From: Ulva prolifera
Lineage: Eukaryota; Chlorophyta; Ulvophyceae; Ulvales; Ulvaceae
NCBI GenBank assembly: GCA_023078555.1
Contig: CM041199.1
Location: 4,345,315 to 4,409,314 of the forward strand
Length of the DNA stretch: 64,000 nucleotides
Direction of reading: 5' to 3'
In this document: one piece after another, positions 47,279 through 60,399 of the stretch
How positions within the stretch are numbered: position 1 is the stretch's first letter
Layout: every line of letters begins with the position of its first letter
Position numbers and translations under genes: made by a program
The notes under the pieces: model-generated
Database searches by the model: none
The model's input: only the letters and a program-made list of their open reading frames with translations
What the model was told of the DNA's origin: nothing

Positions 47279-48912
47279 TTATTGAGTCTTCTTGGGGTCC
47301 GGCTTCCGTTTCTTCTGGTAAGTGGAGACGAAAAACTGAATGAACAGAATCAACAGACACAGATTGAAGACGCCATTGAATATGAGAGCTTCAGTTCCAG
47401 CACAGCCCCCTTCATCAGCTTTGCCTACGAACTGGTACCAGAAGAAGGCGGGAAGGCACAGGAAACTGCAGACACAAACTGATTAATGCCACAGAGTTGC
47501 CCCACCATTTTGAGCAAAGTAAAAGTACTCTTAATGGGCACTCATTTGCGAGGCTTACGCAAAAGCGTATCCACATGCAGGTGCACAGCCCAGCACATGG
47601 CATGGATAGTGTAATGGTCAGTGCTCACATCTGTGAGCCGGTGATGGCATGCCCCATGTAGAATCGAGACACAAATACTGTGAGATAGAATGCATACAAA
47701 CAGTGCATGGCATGCCGGAACACCAGGACATCTCCACCACAAGTGCAGAGGTGGTGCAAAGCAGATGAAGTCCCGTACAACAGGCACATCCTTTCACTTG
47801 TCACGTGTGAAATTCACTATGCAGCAGTGCCTTCGCAGCAGTGCATATCCTTAGCAGCAACCAGAGTCAGCCTGACGGCAGCAGCAGCCTCTAAAGGCAC
47901 TAAGCGACAGCGCCTGTCCATTCTGCAAAGAGATTGTGAGGCGGCAAGCCAAGGCAACATGAGGTTGCTTTGGGAGCGCAGCGGCTTACCTGCTTACGAA
48001 CTGGACTATCTGCATCCCAGTAATGTACTTCTTCCACCATGGGCTCTGGTGAATGACGGTCAGGTAGTAGTAGTAGTACATGACGACGTGGACTGCTGTG
48101 TTTGCCAGCAGGCCAATGAACTGCAGTGTCTGAACCTGGTCAACCCAGAGCCAGGACATTGTGATGACCACAGCGTGATGGAACACATGCAGGAAGGACA
48201 TCGGCTTCTTCCTCAGAACGAGGAGTATCGTGTCCAGAAGCTCATAGAACTTGGAGTAATAGTATATCGTGGACCAAAAAAACAGTCGTCCGCTCGGTGA
48301 TGTGCCCTGGGGTGTGCAAAACAGAAAGTCTACAGACTCCCGGTCCAGCGCCTCCTGCAGCGGCGCACGAGGTGATCATGACGTCGCCTTCACGCAAGAG
48401 CTGATTGAACTTTTTAGATTTTGATATGTGAAGGAGCACTGGCCATGGCATAGCAGCGCTTCAAGCTCTAATGTGATTTAGGATGATCTGTGCGGAAAGT
48501 AGCAGCCTCCGAAGAATCTGACAAGGAGCGGCTAGCAACCTGCCTGTTTCGATGATATCCTGAGCATGGAGACTGACGACTGGTATGATGAGCTCTGTGC
48601 AGATCATGTGTACATTAGCTGTTGAAAGCGATTCTGACCCACCTGAATAACGGATGAAAGGCAGCCCACAAACATGATTCCGGATCCGATGGACAGAATC
48701 AGATTATGACTGATTAGAACTTTGGCCGGAACGGATACAGGCTTCTTGATCACCGATTTCAGGACGGCCAGTACAAGTAGGTACACGAGGCCGCTGATAA
48801 TCGGCCACCAGAAGCTTGACAGTGGCGTGGACCCACGGTGCCATTCAAAGTTTCGTCCTTCGTCAAACATCAACAGCAGGACACGTTTTGCCAAGTACAA
48901 GAAGAAAGTCAT
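47279..48912 (-). CDS. ELO-family very-long-chain fatty acid elongase (3-ketoacyl-CoA synthase)
   Basis: Three exons, 48912-48643, 48354-47990 and 47465-47279, give 273 residues. Donors are GTGGGT and GTAAGC, with phases 0 and 2 matched. ELO enzymes are ER membrane proteins that condense malonyl-CoA with acyl-CoA. Visible signatures are FFWSTIYYYSKFYELLDT (about 115-132), KKPMSFLHVFHHA with the HxxHH catalytic box at about 146-150, NTAVHVVMYYYYYL, and CAGTEALIFNGVFNLCLLIL near the C-terminus. About seven hydrophobic segments are seen. The last four residues, KKTQ, form a KKxx ER retrieval signal. The length is typical and the ATG at 48912 sits just before the expected TPLSS segment, so the model looks complete. 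The substrate class (saturated or monounsaturated, polyunsaturated, sphingolipid) cannot be settled by eye. The gene is divergent from the helicase gene, about 700 bases away. Confidence 0.92.
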
Positions 48913-49608
48913 GTTTGCGCCCAGGCGTGCATCAACTTAGACTCAGGCGCTGCAGCTGAGGATCTGTGCAGAGCGATTAACGGTTACACTACCTCTGCCT
49001 GCAGTATCGTATCCTTGATAGTATTATCTTGCCGCTCCGTGTGTCTGTAGCTCCATGTTTGTGCACCGATCACCCATGCCCCCTGTTCGCGCAGCTTGTT
49101 GCTGGCGTGGCTTCAGTGCAGCAGCCCCAAATAGTTACATCCGTGCATAACGTGAATGCAACGCAATGCTGAAGATATAGTATGCCGTACGGGCCAGCCG
49201 ACCTATGTTGATAGATAGATCCACGTATGTTCACCAGTAAAGTTGCGGAACAATCGTAACTGTGCAGTCGCACTGTTTATGCAGTGCAAGCGCCACTGTC
49301 ATTTGACGTTTCCGCAAGGCACTTGGCCATGCGAAAATGCACTGCCGTACCACCACCATTAAACATGCTAAATATGCTATATGTTCATGAAGCGAAAATT
49401 TTCAAGCACATTTCGTCCGCCACGGCGCGCAGGTGCGACGACGGGCCAGTTGCAAGTAAGCGCATGTGGAACTACACCGCAAACACAGCAAATCTCTGAG
49501 CCAAAATCAGGCCATTCGGAACCCGCTACCAGTATCAATATCATTCATTGCAAGCACTATCATGTGAGCTCCAGTATTGTGCAGGGGTAGGGGCACAGTG
49601 CTTGCCCG
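48913..49608. other. Shared upstream region of two divergent genes
   Basis: These 696 bases separate the elongase start (minus) from the proposed helicase start (plus), so they should contain both promoters and 5' untranslated regions. I see no clear TATA box, motif array or small gene. Confidence 0.45.
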
Positions 49609-52600
49609 ATGCAGACGCGGTTGACTTGGCCCAATCATGTGCGGCATCTTGTATCTCCCACAGCAGACCGTAGTCTATACAGAGAAACAACTCAATCAGG
49701 TCGTGTTGTAGGTGACAATTGTCCGGATGTAGCGGGCACGTTTCAGCCCAGCGGCCTTTCCAAGAATGCACATCAGCATGTGAGCAAGCCACCTGCACAA
49801 CTTCGGCTAGCTCCGTCTCACACTCATTCGACCAAGGGAAAAACTAACACACACCAGCCATCAGAACCAGTCAAGCACGTGCGTCATGTCGCACTCAAGC
49901 TGTCAGCCCACCAGCCTGCAGCACAGAACCAAATTACCCTCCGGAAGACTGCCCTGTCTGATCTACACCCGAGGTCTCCAGCCGCCCCAGCAGCAGGCCA
50001 CGTCTGCACTGCCAGATCTGCCCGTGCAGCAGCATCCGATGACGCCGCGAGAGGCGCACCAGCTGCCACCTGCAGCAAGCCCACCAAGATCAATGAGCCC
50101 CAGTCCAGTCCTCAGGGCACGAAAACGCACCACAAGCGTTCTCGATGCACAGAAGACCCGCTCCCAGTCCCAGTCAGACACCCTCCCTCCGCCTGCGCCC
50201 CAGTTGGGCCTGCAGGCACCCCAGCCCCCGAGCATCAGGGCCCAACTGCAGCCGCAGCGACTTCATTGGCGCCAGTTCTGGGTGCCCGGTCGACGCTGAG
50301 GCTCAGGCCACCGCACACCATGAGGTGCCAGCCGCCCCGTCCTCCCCCCACCTCAGCTGGTGCACCTGGAGACGCCGCAAACACCAGCGGGCCACCATCA
50401 CCTCCTCCGCCCAGTGGCAGCCACGCACCGCAGCTGTCAGCCAGCGTCTCCACCAGCGAAGCCTCAGCCCGCGGCGCCCTCCCTCGCCTCTTCCAGCGCC
50501 ACAGGCGCATGCATGCACGCGCAGCCCGCAGGACCGCCGCAGCGCGGACCCGTCCCGGCCCCCCAGCACCGCCACAGCTTGGGGCACCCCCGCGGGACGG
50601 TCAGGCCGCGCACGGCACTCCCCACCCGCGCAGCGAGCTGACGCCGCCGCAGCCTGACGGCAGCGCCGCAGGTGCAGCACAGGCGGCAGATGTGGGGGGC
50701 CCAGAGGGGCGCGGGAGCGATGCATGCGCGGCGGCGGCGTTGGTCGCGCTGCCCGCGCCGCCGGTCGCGACCTGGGCTGATCTGCGCAAACTCAGCACGG
50801 CGGCTGCGGCGGCTGGACCGGCCGTTTCAGCCGCGCCTGCCGGGAGTACCGCTGGTGCCGTGCCTGTGGCTGCACCGATGGTAGCACAGCCAGCCGGTGC
50901 TGGTGAGGAGGGGGCGCGAGTGGCTCCTCCCACAAATCGCAGCGGCTGCGGCGACGATAACTGGGCCGTAGCAGGTGCATGTGGTGTGGCCGTCAGCAGG
51001 GGCCTGCGTGGGTGCAAGGAGGGGGAGGCGGCGGCGCGGCTGCGTGGGCTGCTGGCGCGGCTGAACGAGCGGCAGCGAGCGGCGGTGTTGGCGCCGGCGG
51101 ACGCGCCGCTGCTCGTCGCGGCGGGCCCCGGCAGCGGCAAGACGAGCGCGATGATCGCGCGCGTCGCATTCCTCATGGCCCAGGCACGATACCCCTTCGC
51201 CCCTCCTTCTCGGCCCTTCGATGGGGTTTTTGACGTGCCGTCTGGAGCCACGGCAAGTCTGGGTCTTGACATGTGACTGCGGGATATGCGGCAACAGCGA
51301 TTCGAAACCGGACGTGAGGTGTTGGCCGCAGGACCTGCACTTGGCTCGCTGCTTCGGGTGCGTGTACAAGGCTAGCGCAGTGGGTCGGAGCTGCGCAGGT
51401 GTGGTGCCGCCCGGAGGTGAGTGTGCCCTCACGGGCCTCAGCCTGTGGCGTGCACGTGGGTTCTTTGCAGTGAGGTTGCCGCATGACGGGGCCCACGCTG
51501 CGCTGTGGTGGGTTGTGGCCGTGACGTCACTCGGCGAGGACACCGCACACACACCGTGCCACGCTCCGGTGATTGTACCAGCATCGCTGATAATGGCACA
51601 AAACCACCTGCAAAACGGCAATTGTAGGTATGGAGTGCAGAGGTCGTATCGCACCGTAGTCCGATCCCGCATGTAATTGCATGTAATCGCATCGGCTGTG
51701 TCATGCACTCCGCCCGGCTTGTGTGTGTCGACTCAGCGGCGGCGCTGCAGGGGCTTGCAGCCGAGGGCATCCTCGTGGTGTCGTTCACGACGGACGCGGC
51801 GGCGGAGTTCCGGAGCCGCCTCGCCGCTGCGGCCGGCCCGGCGGCGGCGGCGGTGCGCGTCGCGACGTTCCACTCCCTCTCGCTCTCCCTGCTCAAGGAG
51901 TTCCGGTGCGCTGCCGCCCCACATGACTGCGGCGCTCGTCTCACTGCTTCGCCGCGGCGCTGCCATGCCTCGCCTCCCCGTCCGTGCTGCCGCTGAAGCA
52001 ACGCCCTCGTCCATACCACGACAGGGATAAGTACGACACTGTGGTACCTGTCCAGGCTGACCTTACCCTGAGGGTTATGCAGAACACTCTGAATCTGCGT
52101 TCAGGGTCTGACCAGCTATCAGTGAACATCGGGTGTGTGACGCCTGGCTTTGTACGACATCATTTAACACATACTCAGGATGTAATATGTGTCAAGTGTG
52201 CGTTGTGTGAAACCATGCGTGTGCAGACGTGTCTACAGTGCCGGCATTGTGCATACGATTCACACTATCTCGGAGATATCATATCGGCCATGCTCCGCCC
52301 GGCACCCGCGAACGGTGGCCTGCACGGTGGCGCCTCCTGAGATGCAGCAGCATGCATACGAAGCTCGCCTCGGGTCGTGCATGACAGTGGAGATCGGCAT
52401 GCATGTACGGCTGCACGTATACCTGCATGCGAGTACCCGGCTTGGAAGGAGTGTGAGCTCAAGCCCCTGTAGCCACCCAGCATCGCCGCCCCTCTCACAT
52501 GCAGGGCCCACCTCGGGCGCTCACGCATCGCCATCGCGACTGGGCGCGAGCAGTTCAAGGTGGCTGAGGCGGCTCTGATGAGGTGGCGTGACTGCGAAGC

Positions 52601-55600
52601 CCGCATCCACGCCGCACGCAAGCGGCACGCTGCGTGCTGCGATCCTCCAAAGCAGGAGTGCATGCTGCCTTGCCTGCCTTCCCCCGGCCAGACACCGGCG
52701 GCCGCGGCAGGCCTTCCCGCCGTTGCTGCCACGCCCAAATCGGCGGCGGCTGCCGCCGCGCAGCACGGGTGTGCCCGCGCGCCGTCAGAGTGGAGTGACG
52801 ACGACACCGCGGCGGTGATCCATGCATGCTGCGCTGTCACGCGGGAGGACGCTCTCGCCATCGTGCACCCTCGTGCCCGCCCTGGACACCGCGGCGCGAA
52901 GAAGCTGGATACCGGGCACAGCACAGGCCTCAATAACACAGGGGCAGGACCGCCCACACGGTTGAGGCCGCATAGAGCGCCGGGCGGCCTGCATCGCGGC
53001 ACTGAAGCAGCGGCGGTGTCTGCGAGCCGCATGCTGTGTGGCGTGCGGAGCAATGTGGCTACAGGGGGCGTGAGAGCCGGAACTGTGACTGCACGGACCG
53101 GCGGAGCAGAGGGGCCGCAGCCGGGCGGAGGTGGGGAGGGTGTTCCGGGGGTGTGGGGAGTGTCTGGCGGCCGCACAGATGGGTCGGAGCGCGCGTTGAA
53201 TGACGGCGCTGTGCATGACCAGTGCAAAGACGGTGAGAAGCATGCGGCACACGAGGCGCAGCGGGCACGGCGGAAAAGTGCGTTCCGCTCTGGGTTCCCA
53301 ATCACGTTGGCTTGCAGTGGTGACGGGGGGGCTGTGCTTGCGGCGTGTTTGGCGGGGGCATGTGCCGCATGCATGCACATTGCCCATGTGCGGCGGCTGC
53401 AACGCCACCATACATCGATGTAGCCACCGCCACACATGCCTCCTCAGCGGGCCAATCGAGATCACCGTGATGGGTCTCACGATCTGACCTTGACGTTGCT
53501 GCACACCGACTGTGTCGTCACAATGTGCTCTTTCAAGCGAAGAGAAGAATACATTGCATGCTGTCCGGACAGGGCAGCTGCATGCAATGCGCCGCTCGGT
53601 GGCCTGCACACCGATTGCAACCTAGGAGCTCGTGCAACGAATGCATTGCCTACCTGCTCCTCCTGCTGTGCGCTGTGGGCTGCGTCCTGCTGTGGGCTCC
53701 CCCTCCTGCTGTGGGCTGCGACCTCCTCCTGCTGTGGGCTGCGTCCTGCAGTCACCGCAGATGCACACCGTCATGCCCGCCTCACCGCCTTTGTCCTTGT
53801 CACACACCCCCGCATACATGCGACTCGACTCAACGTTGACGGCCGCCGATCAGTGCAGAGCAGCAGGTGCGGGAGGTGTTGGCGGTGGTGTCGGAGGTGA
53901 AAGCCGGCGGCGTGGCGGGGGCGGCGGCGGTGCGCGCACACGGCACCCGCGCTGCCTTCCTGCACGCCTTCTGCTGCCGCTGCCTGGCGGCCGCGGGGCG
54001 GCTCGACCTCGACGACCTCGTGCCGCTGGCCGCGGCGCTGCTGCGCGGCCACCCCGCGGTCAAGGCCGCCGTCAGCGAGTGCGCACCTCCCACCTCCACG
54101 GTGCATGCATACAACGTGCGTTGCTGCTTTGTCGATATGGATGCAGCGTACGGGGGCTGTAGGCGCTCGGTAGGCTGTGTTCCAGACGGAGGTTCTGGTG
54201 GATGGCACCCTAGCCTGCGTGCCGCATCTGCTACAGAATTTCCTTGTCTTGCGATCGCACACGGCCTCCCTGACAGGTGTGCCTGTGCTGTACAATGGTT
54301 CACACGCGGAGACTGCTTATGTCTAAGAACTGCCTGTATGCATGAGCCAGGTGCCGACTTGCACCTCCAGCAAGTCGTGCACCTCTAGCAAGTCCTGGAC
54401 ATGCACTTGCACCTCTAGCGATCTTGTGTCAGAGGGTGCTCTGATACAGGAGCGTCGCGGATGGGGGCTAGCCCCGCGGCTTATCAGCCCAGCATCGTGC
54501 TATGCGATTGATTAGTGTTTCTGTAGTCTCAGGCTCGTGGTGTGCTCCGGTCCGCCGCGATGCAGAATTCTGAAACAGACCCCACACCATCCATGTGTCC
54601 ACCAGCGCACAGCCGCACGGGTGCAGGAGGCACCAGGCGGTCATCCTCGACGAGTTCCAGGACACGAGCGCGGTGCAGTTTGCGCTGCTGACTCAGCTCG
54701 CGCCGCACGGCCGCGTCACCGCCGTCGGCGATGACGACCAGAGCATCTTCGCCTTCTCCGGCGCCCAGCCCGCCAACTTCCTCCGCTTCCTTGATCGCTT
54801 CGGGCCCCTCCTCCCGGCACCCCTGCAGCCCATGCCGCTTGTGGGCCGCGGCATCTCCACCCCTGCAGCAGACACGCCGGAAGACGCGATCGGCCCTTCG
54901 GGAATAGGGGCCGCCTCTGCTACAGACCTCCCTGCGGGCACTGAGATGCCGTCGCAGGGTGGTATGTCAGTAAGAGATGATGCCGCAGGCAACCAGGCTG
55001 CTCCTGCCCCGGGCCCGCCTGTGGGCATAGAGGTACAGCTGCAGCATGAGGTTCCGCTGGAGAGATACCACGTGGCGGACGGCGGGGCTGAGAGCGTTGA
55101 GCGCGCACCGGGGCCGTGTCAGCGGGCGGCGGAAGCGGCCCCCGTCACCTCCGCAGCGGACGTGGCTGATGCCACCGCAGACGCTGCGGACGGGGCCCGG
55201 CAGCGTCTGCAAGGACACGATACTCAGGCGGTAGGTGGCGAGCTGCGGGCGCGCTGCAACGCCTCCGCGGCTTCGCCGTCTGTGCTGTGCACGCCGCTGT
55301 GCATGCGTACGGCGGCAGCGCGTGGCCGGGGGGTCTGCAGTTCCCCGGTCGGGCACTGGAGCGTAGTGTGTGACACCCCGCTAATTCCCGACACCCCGAC
55401 CCAGGACGTGTCTACTTTGCACGATTATAACGCCGCGAATATGCATGAATCTCCTCTGCCGCACCAGGCTGCGCCTGTGCATGGCACGTCGCAGCATCCG
55501 ACTCCGCCGCCACCGCGTTTCCCTTGTTGCGATGATCGCACGATTTTGGAGACGTGGGCAGAGCCTCCTCCGGCCTCGGCAGAAAACACAGACGAGCCGA

Positions 55601-58600
55601 TACGAGCGAGCGGCGGCCGGGGCGCAGGGGGTCGGCGCGCCACGGCGGGAGCCGTTGTGACGTTGGGCGTGAACTACCGCTGCCCTGGGAACGTGGTCGA
55701 GGCGGCGTCGGCGCTGGTGGCGGCGAACGCGGAGCGCCTGCCCAAGGACCTCCAGGCTGCACAGGATCTGGGTGCGCACTCGCACTCCCGCCGGAGTCAC
55801 ATCAGGAGCTGCTGTGCGCATTGGACGGTCTTGCAGCGATCAGAAGTACTGTCGGCGTCCAAAAGGAGCATTGTTTACGTACTGGTACATTGCGTAACGT
55901 CGTGCTGACCAGCGCCGTTGGTTCAGGAGCCCCTGTCGCGATCCTCGAGGCGGCAACACCGCAGCAGCAGACTGCGTTTGTCGTTGCGGCGGCGTGCCTC
56001 ATCACCGGCGTCGACGCCGCGGGGGGAGTAGTGCAGCGTATAGGCGCTTCTGAAGCCGCTGCGGCTGCCCCCTGTGCGGATCGCACCAGGCAGCTGGTGA
56101 GCGGCAATGGGACAGAACGCGGCCGGCAGTCCGGCGGGGAGGGCGTTCCGAGGCCGAGCGTTGCGATCCTGTATCGCCAGCGCCGCAGCGGCCGCGCCTT
56201 CCAGGCGCTGCTGCGGGACCGCGGTGTGCCGTTCAACAGCTGCGCGACTCCGCCGCTGCTGACGCGCGGCGCGCGGGACGCGGCTGCTGCGCTGCTGCTG
56301 CTCGCGTTCCGCCGCGCCGCTGGCGCACTGCCCGCCGGCCTCGAGTGTGGCAACGGCACCGCCGCGGCCGCGCCCCGACTTGATACTGCGTGCGGCGACC
56401 CCCACTCAACTCCGGAGCTGCAGCAGGGGGATGCATGCGCTACGCAGCTCGCGGCGGAGATGCACATGGATCGTGGGCTGCAAGCAACCGGAGCACGTGC
56501 TGGTGAGGCGGGGGCTGGGGGGGTGCCGTGGAAGCGGGGGAAGGAGCCGGCGTGGCTGAGGGGTGTTGCGGGTCGGCCGGGGGTGCCGCATACGCTCGTG
56601 GTGGCCGCGCTGCGGCTGTTCCGGGCCTTCCTCGAGGAGGAGCCATGCATGAAGCGCACTGATGCTGGCATCGGATCAGATGTGCGTCCGGTGCTGAGTA
56701 CGAATACGAAGCGCTGCGGCAGCATGCCGCCGCAGAATGCTGCCCCTGCTCGGTACCCTGGCCTGGTACACACCGACGGAAAATGTTTGATGTCTGCCCT
56801 GCTCTGCTCATCGCCTCTTTCAGGACACCTTGTCTGCGAGTGATAGATTATCACTAGGATTTCACCAGTGATGATGGAGTTGTGCTGCCAGTCGAAGGCG
56901 ACAGTGAGCCCTCCGACAGAGCACATAACGTATGTGACATACGCCAGACCGCTGCAGGCGCCGCACCCCGCAGCAGTGACTGTGCGCCACCTCACCTCCT
57001 GCGCGCGCCGCTGGCACGGCCGCGCCTGGCGCGCCCACCTCTTCTCCGCCGCCGACGCCCTCTTCTCGTCGCGCGCGAGCGGCACGCTGCGGGCTGCGGA
57101 GCTCGCAGCCGCGCGGCGCGCGCTCGCGTGCCTGCGCGGCTACCTCGCGCACGCCGCGGCACGCAGCACGCTGCGGGGATGCGTCGCCGCGGCCGCCGGC
57201 GGCCTGCCGCGGCGCCGCGGCCTCGAGCGGCCGCTGTGCGCTGCGGTGGAGCGGGACGGCGTGCTGCTGAACGCCGCGGTGGACTCGCAGACGGGGGCGG
57301 CGTTTCTTGCGGAGCGGGTGGAGGACTTCCTTGCAGGTGCGGGTCCCACGGGGCCGAGGCTGCTCCCGCACGATGATGCGTGTCAAGCGGCTGTGCCGCA
57401 TGCTGCATCCGCCCATGTTCCTGTGGATCGAGTCGCCAAAGATCCTGTGGTGTGGTATTGTTCAGGTGTATGCATGCGCACATGCTTATGCAAAGGGACC
57501 GTGGCCGCCACTATGTGCCTTGTGCACCCGCCAAGTACCTGCGCGTGAATTGTGATGCCGCAGACAGGAGGTATTGTTTCCTTGCACGCATGCATAGATG
57601 CATACAGAACTGATGCCATTGCTGCCGATGTCCAGCCGCGCAACCCACACAGCGCTCCTTCAGTGCCCATGCATGTTGGTTCGGGCCCACTGCCGGCCGA
57701 CTCTTCACACACGGCAGCCCTCCCCTCAACATTCTGTAGGCACCACCACGGCATGTATCACCTCCCGCAGCACCCTCGCACTACAGCTGGTGCATTGCAG
57801 GACTCCCCGCTGTACCTCCCGCCGACCCCCCAGCACGCAGCACGCAAGGCGAGCCGACCACAGCCGTGCCCAGCATACTGGGGGGGAGCATGGACGCGGA
57901 AGGGATGAGGGGTCATGTCCCCGGGCTGTCGTTGCTGCAGTGTGATGCCACCCAGGCCACTTGCAGCACCGTCCAAGCACCCGGCTCAGCCGAGGGGCTG
58001 CCGCTTCACTACTCCACTGCAGCTGCCCCCAGCTCCACTGCAGCTGCCCCCCACTCCACTGCAGCACGCCAGACACGCACTGCACTGCCACGTGGCGACG
58101 TATCACTGCAGCGCGAAGGCATGTACGGAGACGAGGCGGCGCATACTTCAACTACGCAGGAACCGCCGCACAAGCCTGCGAGCGCCGCCTTGGCCGCACT
58201 GGCCAGTGCTGCGCTGGAAGATGTAGGGGTACAGCGTGCTGCGGATTGTCAAGGTGGGGCCGGAGGGGTGCGTGGCCGAGGGGCGATGCCGGATGTGGAT
58301 GTGCTGCGTGCTGTGCCTGAGTCCGTCTGTCTTCCGGGGGACACGCTCGCGGCGCTGCCGGAGTTTGTGCTGTGGCTGACGCAGCGCGCCGCGGCGTCCG
58401 CCGCGGCTCGTCGCGACGCAGACAGCCGCGCTGTGACGCTGACGACGCTGCACCGCAGCAAGGGCCGCGAGTGGGACCACGTGTTTCTGGTCGATGCATG
58501 CGAGGGGCTGCTGCCGCTGCGGCCTCCGCCGCACAGCCGCGGTGGCGGCTGTGGTGCGGCCGCGGCCGCCGCCAGGTCGCAGGGCGATGGCGCCGGCGGG

Positions 58601-60399
58601 CAGGGGGACGACGCGGGGGGCCCCGCGGAGGCGGAGGCCGTGGACGTCTCGGAGGAGCGGCGGCTGCTGTACGTTGGCATGACGCGCGCGAAGCGCACGC
58701 TGTGCATCTCGTGGGCTGCGGAGGATGCCCGGGGGCGCGCCTGCGGCGCGAGCCCGTTCCTTGCGGAGCTGCCGGACGGAAATTGCAGACGGGGGGGCGT
58801 AGTCGATGCGCTGGTGCAGGGCGGTCAGGCCGCAGAAGTGGGAGAGGGGCTCTGGGCTGGTGGGGTGCGTGTGGGTAGGGACTGCTTCGCGGCGGTGCTG
58901 GAGGCCGCACATGCGCTGGAGGTGTGGCGGTTTCTTCCTGATGTGCTCTGAACGAAGACTCGAGCTGACATCTGCTTGCGCAATTCCTTGGGTTACCTGT
59001 GTCTTGCCGTGACAGAAAGCCCCTGATGGTATGGTTGAGGGACTAGTTGTTTGGCCAGCAGCGTTTCTGAATCACATCGTGTTGTCCAGCAGCGATGGCC
59101 GCTACTGCTGTTGGTCTTTCTTGCCGCGTGGTCCTTGTCCACGACATTGTTTCTTTCCAACAACGAAACAAATTAACTTTCGGATGATCGTATCACAAGG
59201 GCAGCCCCGATGCAGGCGGAAGGTGGTGTGGATGCGCAGGCAGGTGCATGCATGCCGCCCCGCGCCCCTGATGAACTCCTCTGCGGGACGCCGGAGGCGA
59301 CCGGGGCAGCACACGGGCCGCCTCCAGCCGCCGCCGGCACAGCAGCATTGCCGCGCAGAAGCACTGGAGGGCAAGAGGTCCCTCTGCGTGCCACGGCAGC
59401 ACCACCTCCAGGCGGCAGCCCAGCACCCTTGCAGACCCCTGTGCCGGATCACATCTGCCCCACTGCGGCCAATCGTCACCCACGACGTCACTGTGCGCCC
59501 GACGCCAGTGGCTTAGGCGGCGCCGTGCATAACGCACGCGAAGACCACGAGATGCGAAGTTGCCTGCCACCTGCGCAGCACACCTCTGCCAGGGGGCCTG
59601 CAGATGCATGCGTAGCAGCGGAGGCCGCTGCGGCTGCGGGCCCTTCGCAGCTGGCGGGGCCGGCGGCGGGTGCCGGGCCGCTTGAGCCGGATGCGCAGGT
59701 GGCCACGGGGGCGGACGGCGCGAGCCCGCGGCGGCACGCGTTCGTGCGCGGCCTGCCGCGGCGCGTGCAGGCGGCGGTCGCGAATGCATGCATGCGTTTC
59801 GCGGCGATGGCGGCGTTCCGGGAGGAGGAGCGGCTGCTGCGGAAGGTCGTGGCACACCTGCACCACCGGTGCGGCTCCGGATGCAATCTTTACCCCCGAC
59901 ACCACCCCGGGCTGCGCGCCGCCTGTGGCCGTGGCGGCGCGGACTATGGCAATGGCGCAGCGAGGGGCGAGCGATGCTGCTGCCGCCATTGCGCCCAGCG
60001 GCCCTTCCACCACCAGTGCGTGCACACAAGTCGTCCGCCACCCTCTGTGGACCACCGCTGCTTGGCGTACCATTGCTGCAGCGTGTGAGAGCACTGTGAG
60101 CTTGGTGGCCTGCTCGCATGTCCCGTGTGCAAGTACGGTGCGGCATGTGCAGATGTGGCTACATGCGCACGCAGGCACGTGTTCATGCTGCGGCTGACTA
60201 CACTGCTGCAACTTGACCTGTAAATCGTTGCAGGATGCCGCAGAGCGCGCCGGCGCTTGGTGCGGCCCTCGCGAGCGACGGCGGCCGCGCCTTCCTGCGT
60301 CACGCCATCGCCGCCGCCAGCCTGCCACGGCCGGAGGCGACGTTCCGCAAGTTCCTGGCACGCCGTAACGCCCCCCCCGGGCCGGGGCAGCGGCGGTGA
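49609..60399 (+). CDS. Superfamily 1A (UvrD/Rep/Srs2-like) DNA helicase with large low-complexity insertions
   Basis: Ten exons: 49609-51234, 51751-51905, 52505-53277, 53859-54078, 54627-55771, 55927-56681, 56958-57336, 57801-58942, 59216-59868 and 60234-60399, about 2,337 residues. Phases match at every join. Helicase motifs appear in order: RLNERQRAAVLA (Q motif), GPGSGKT (Walker A, about 506-512), VVSFTTDAAAEFR (Ia), ATFHSLSLSLLKEFR (Ib), LDEFQDTS (motif II, about 932-939), VGDDDQSIFAFSGA (III), NYRCPGNVV (about 1274), TLHRSKGREWDHVFLVDA (V, about 1901) and EERRLLYVGMTRAKR (VI, about 1969). Related 3'-5' helicases unwind DNA and strip recombinase filaments. The 480-residue Pro/Ala-rich N-terminus and inserts of about 258 residues (between Ib and II) and 290 residues (between III and IV) make it two to three times longer than usual. 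The exon 1 end is uncertain (51234 with GTGCCG, or 51183 with a GC donor). The ATG choice and the C-terminal exons after motif VI rest on splice phase only. Confidence 0.82.
53640..53760 (+). repeat. Short tandem repeat in a helicase intron
   Basis: Four imperfect copies of CCTGCTGTGGGCTGCG with CTCCTC spacers lie in the intron between exons 3 and 4. Confidence 0.7.
54355..54422 (+). repeat. Short imperfect tandem repeat in a helicase intron
   Basis: Three copies of a GCACCTCTAGCAAGTC-like unit of about 18 bases lie in the intron before exon 5. Confidence 0.65.
58002..58075 (+). repeat. Coding tandem repeat CTCCACTGCAGCTGCCCC in helicase exon 8
   Basis: About three imperfect 21-base copies encode STAAAP-type residues before motif V. 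They show in-frame expansion of the low-complexity linker at an early stage. Confidence 0.65.

Noticed and set aside
47707..48300. 197-codon plus-strand frame over the elongase
   Set aside because: It is antisense to elongase exon 2, where the HxxHH box and family motifs are clear.
49886..50299. Alternative plus frame (MSHSSCQPTSLQHRTKL) inside helicase exon 1
   Set aside because: It looks moderately protein-like and could replace part of the N-terminus if an unseen intron exists, but the frame leading to Walker A is open throughout without one.
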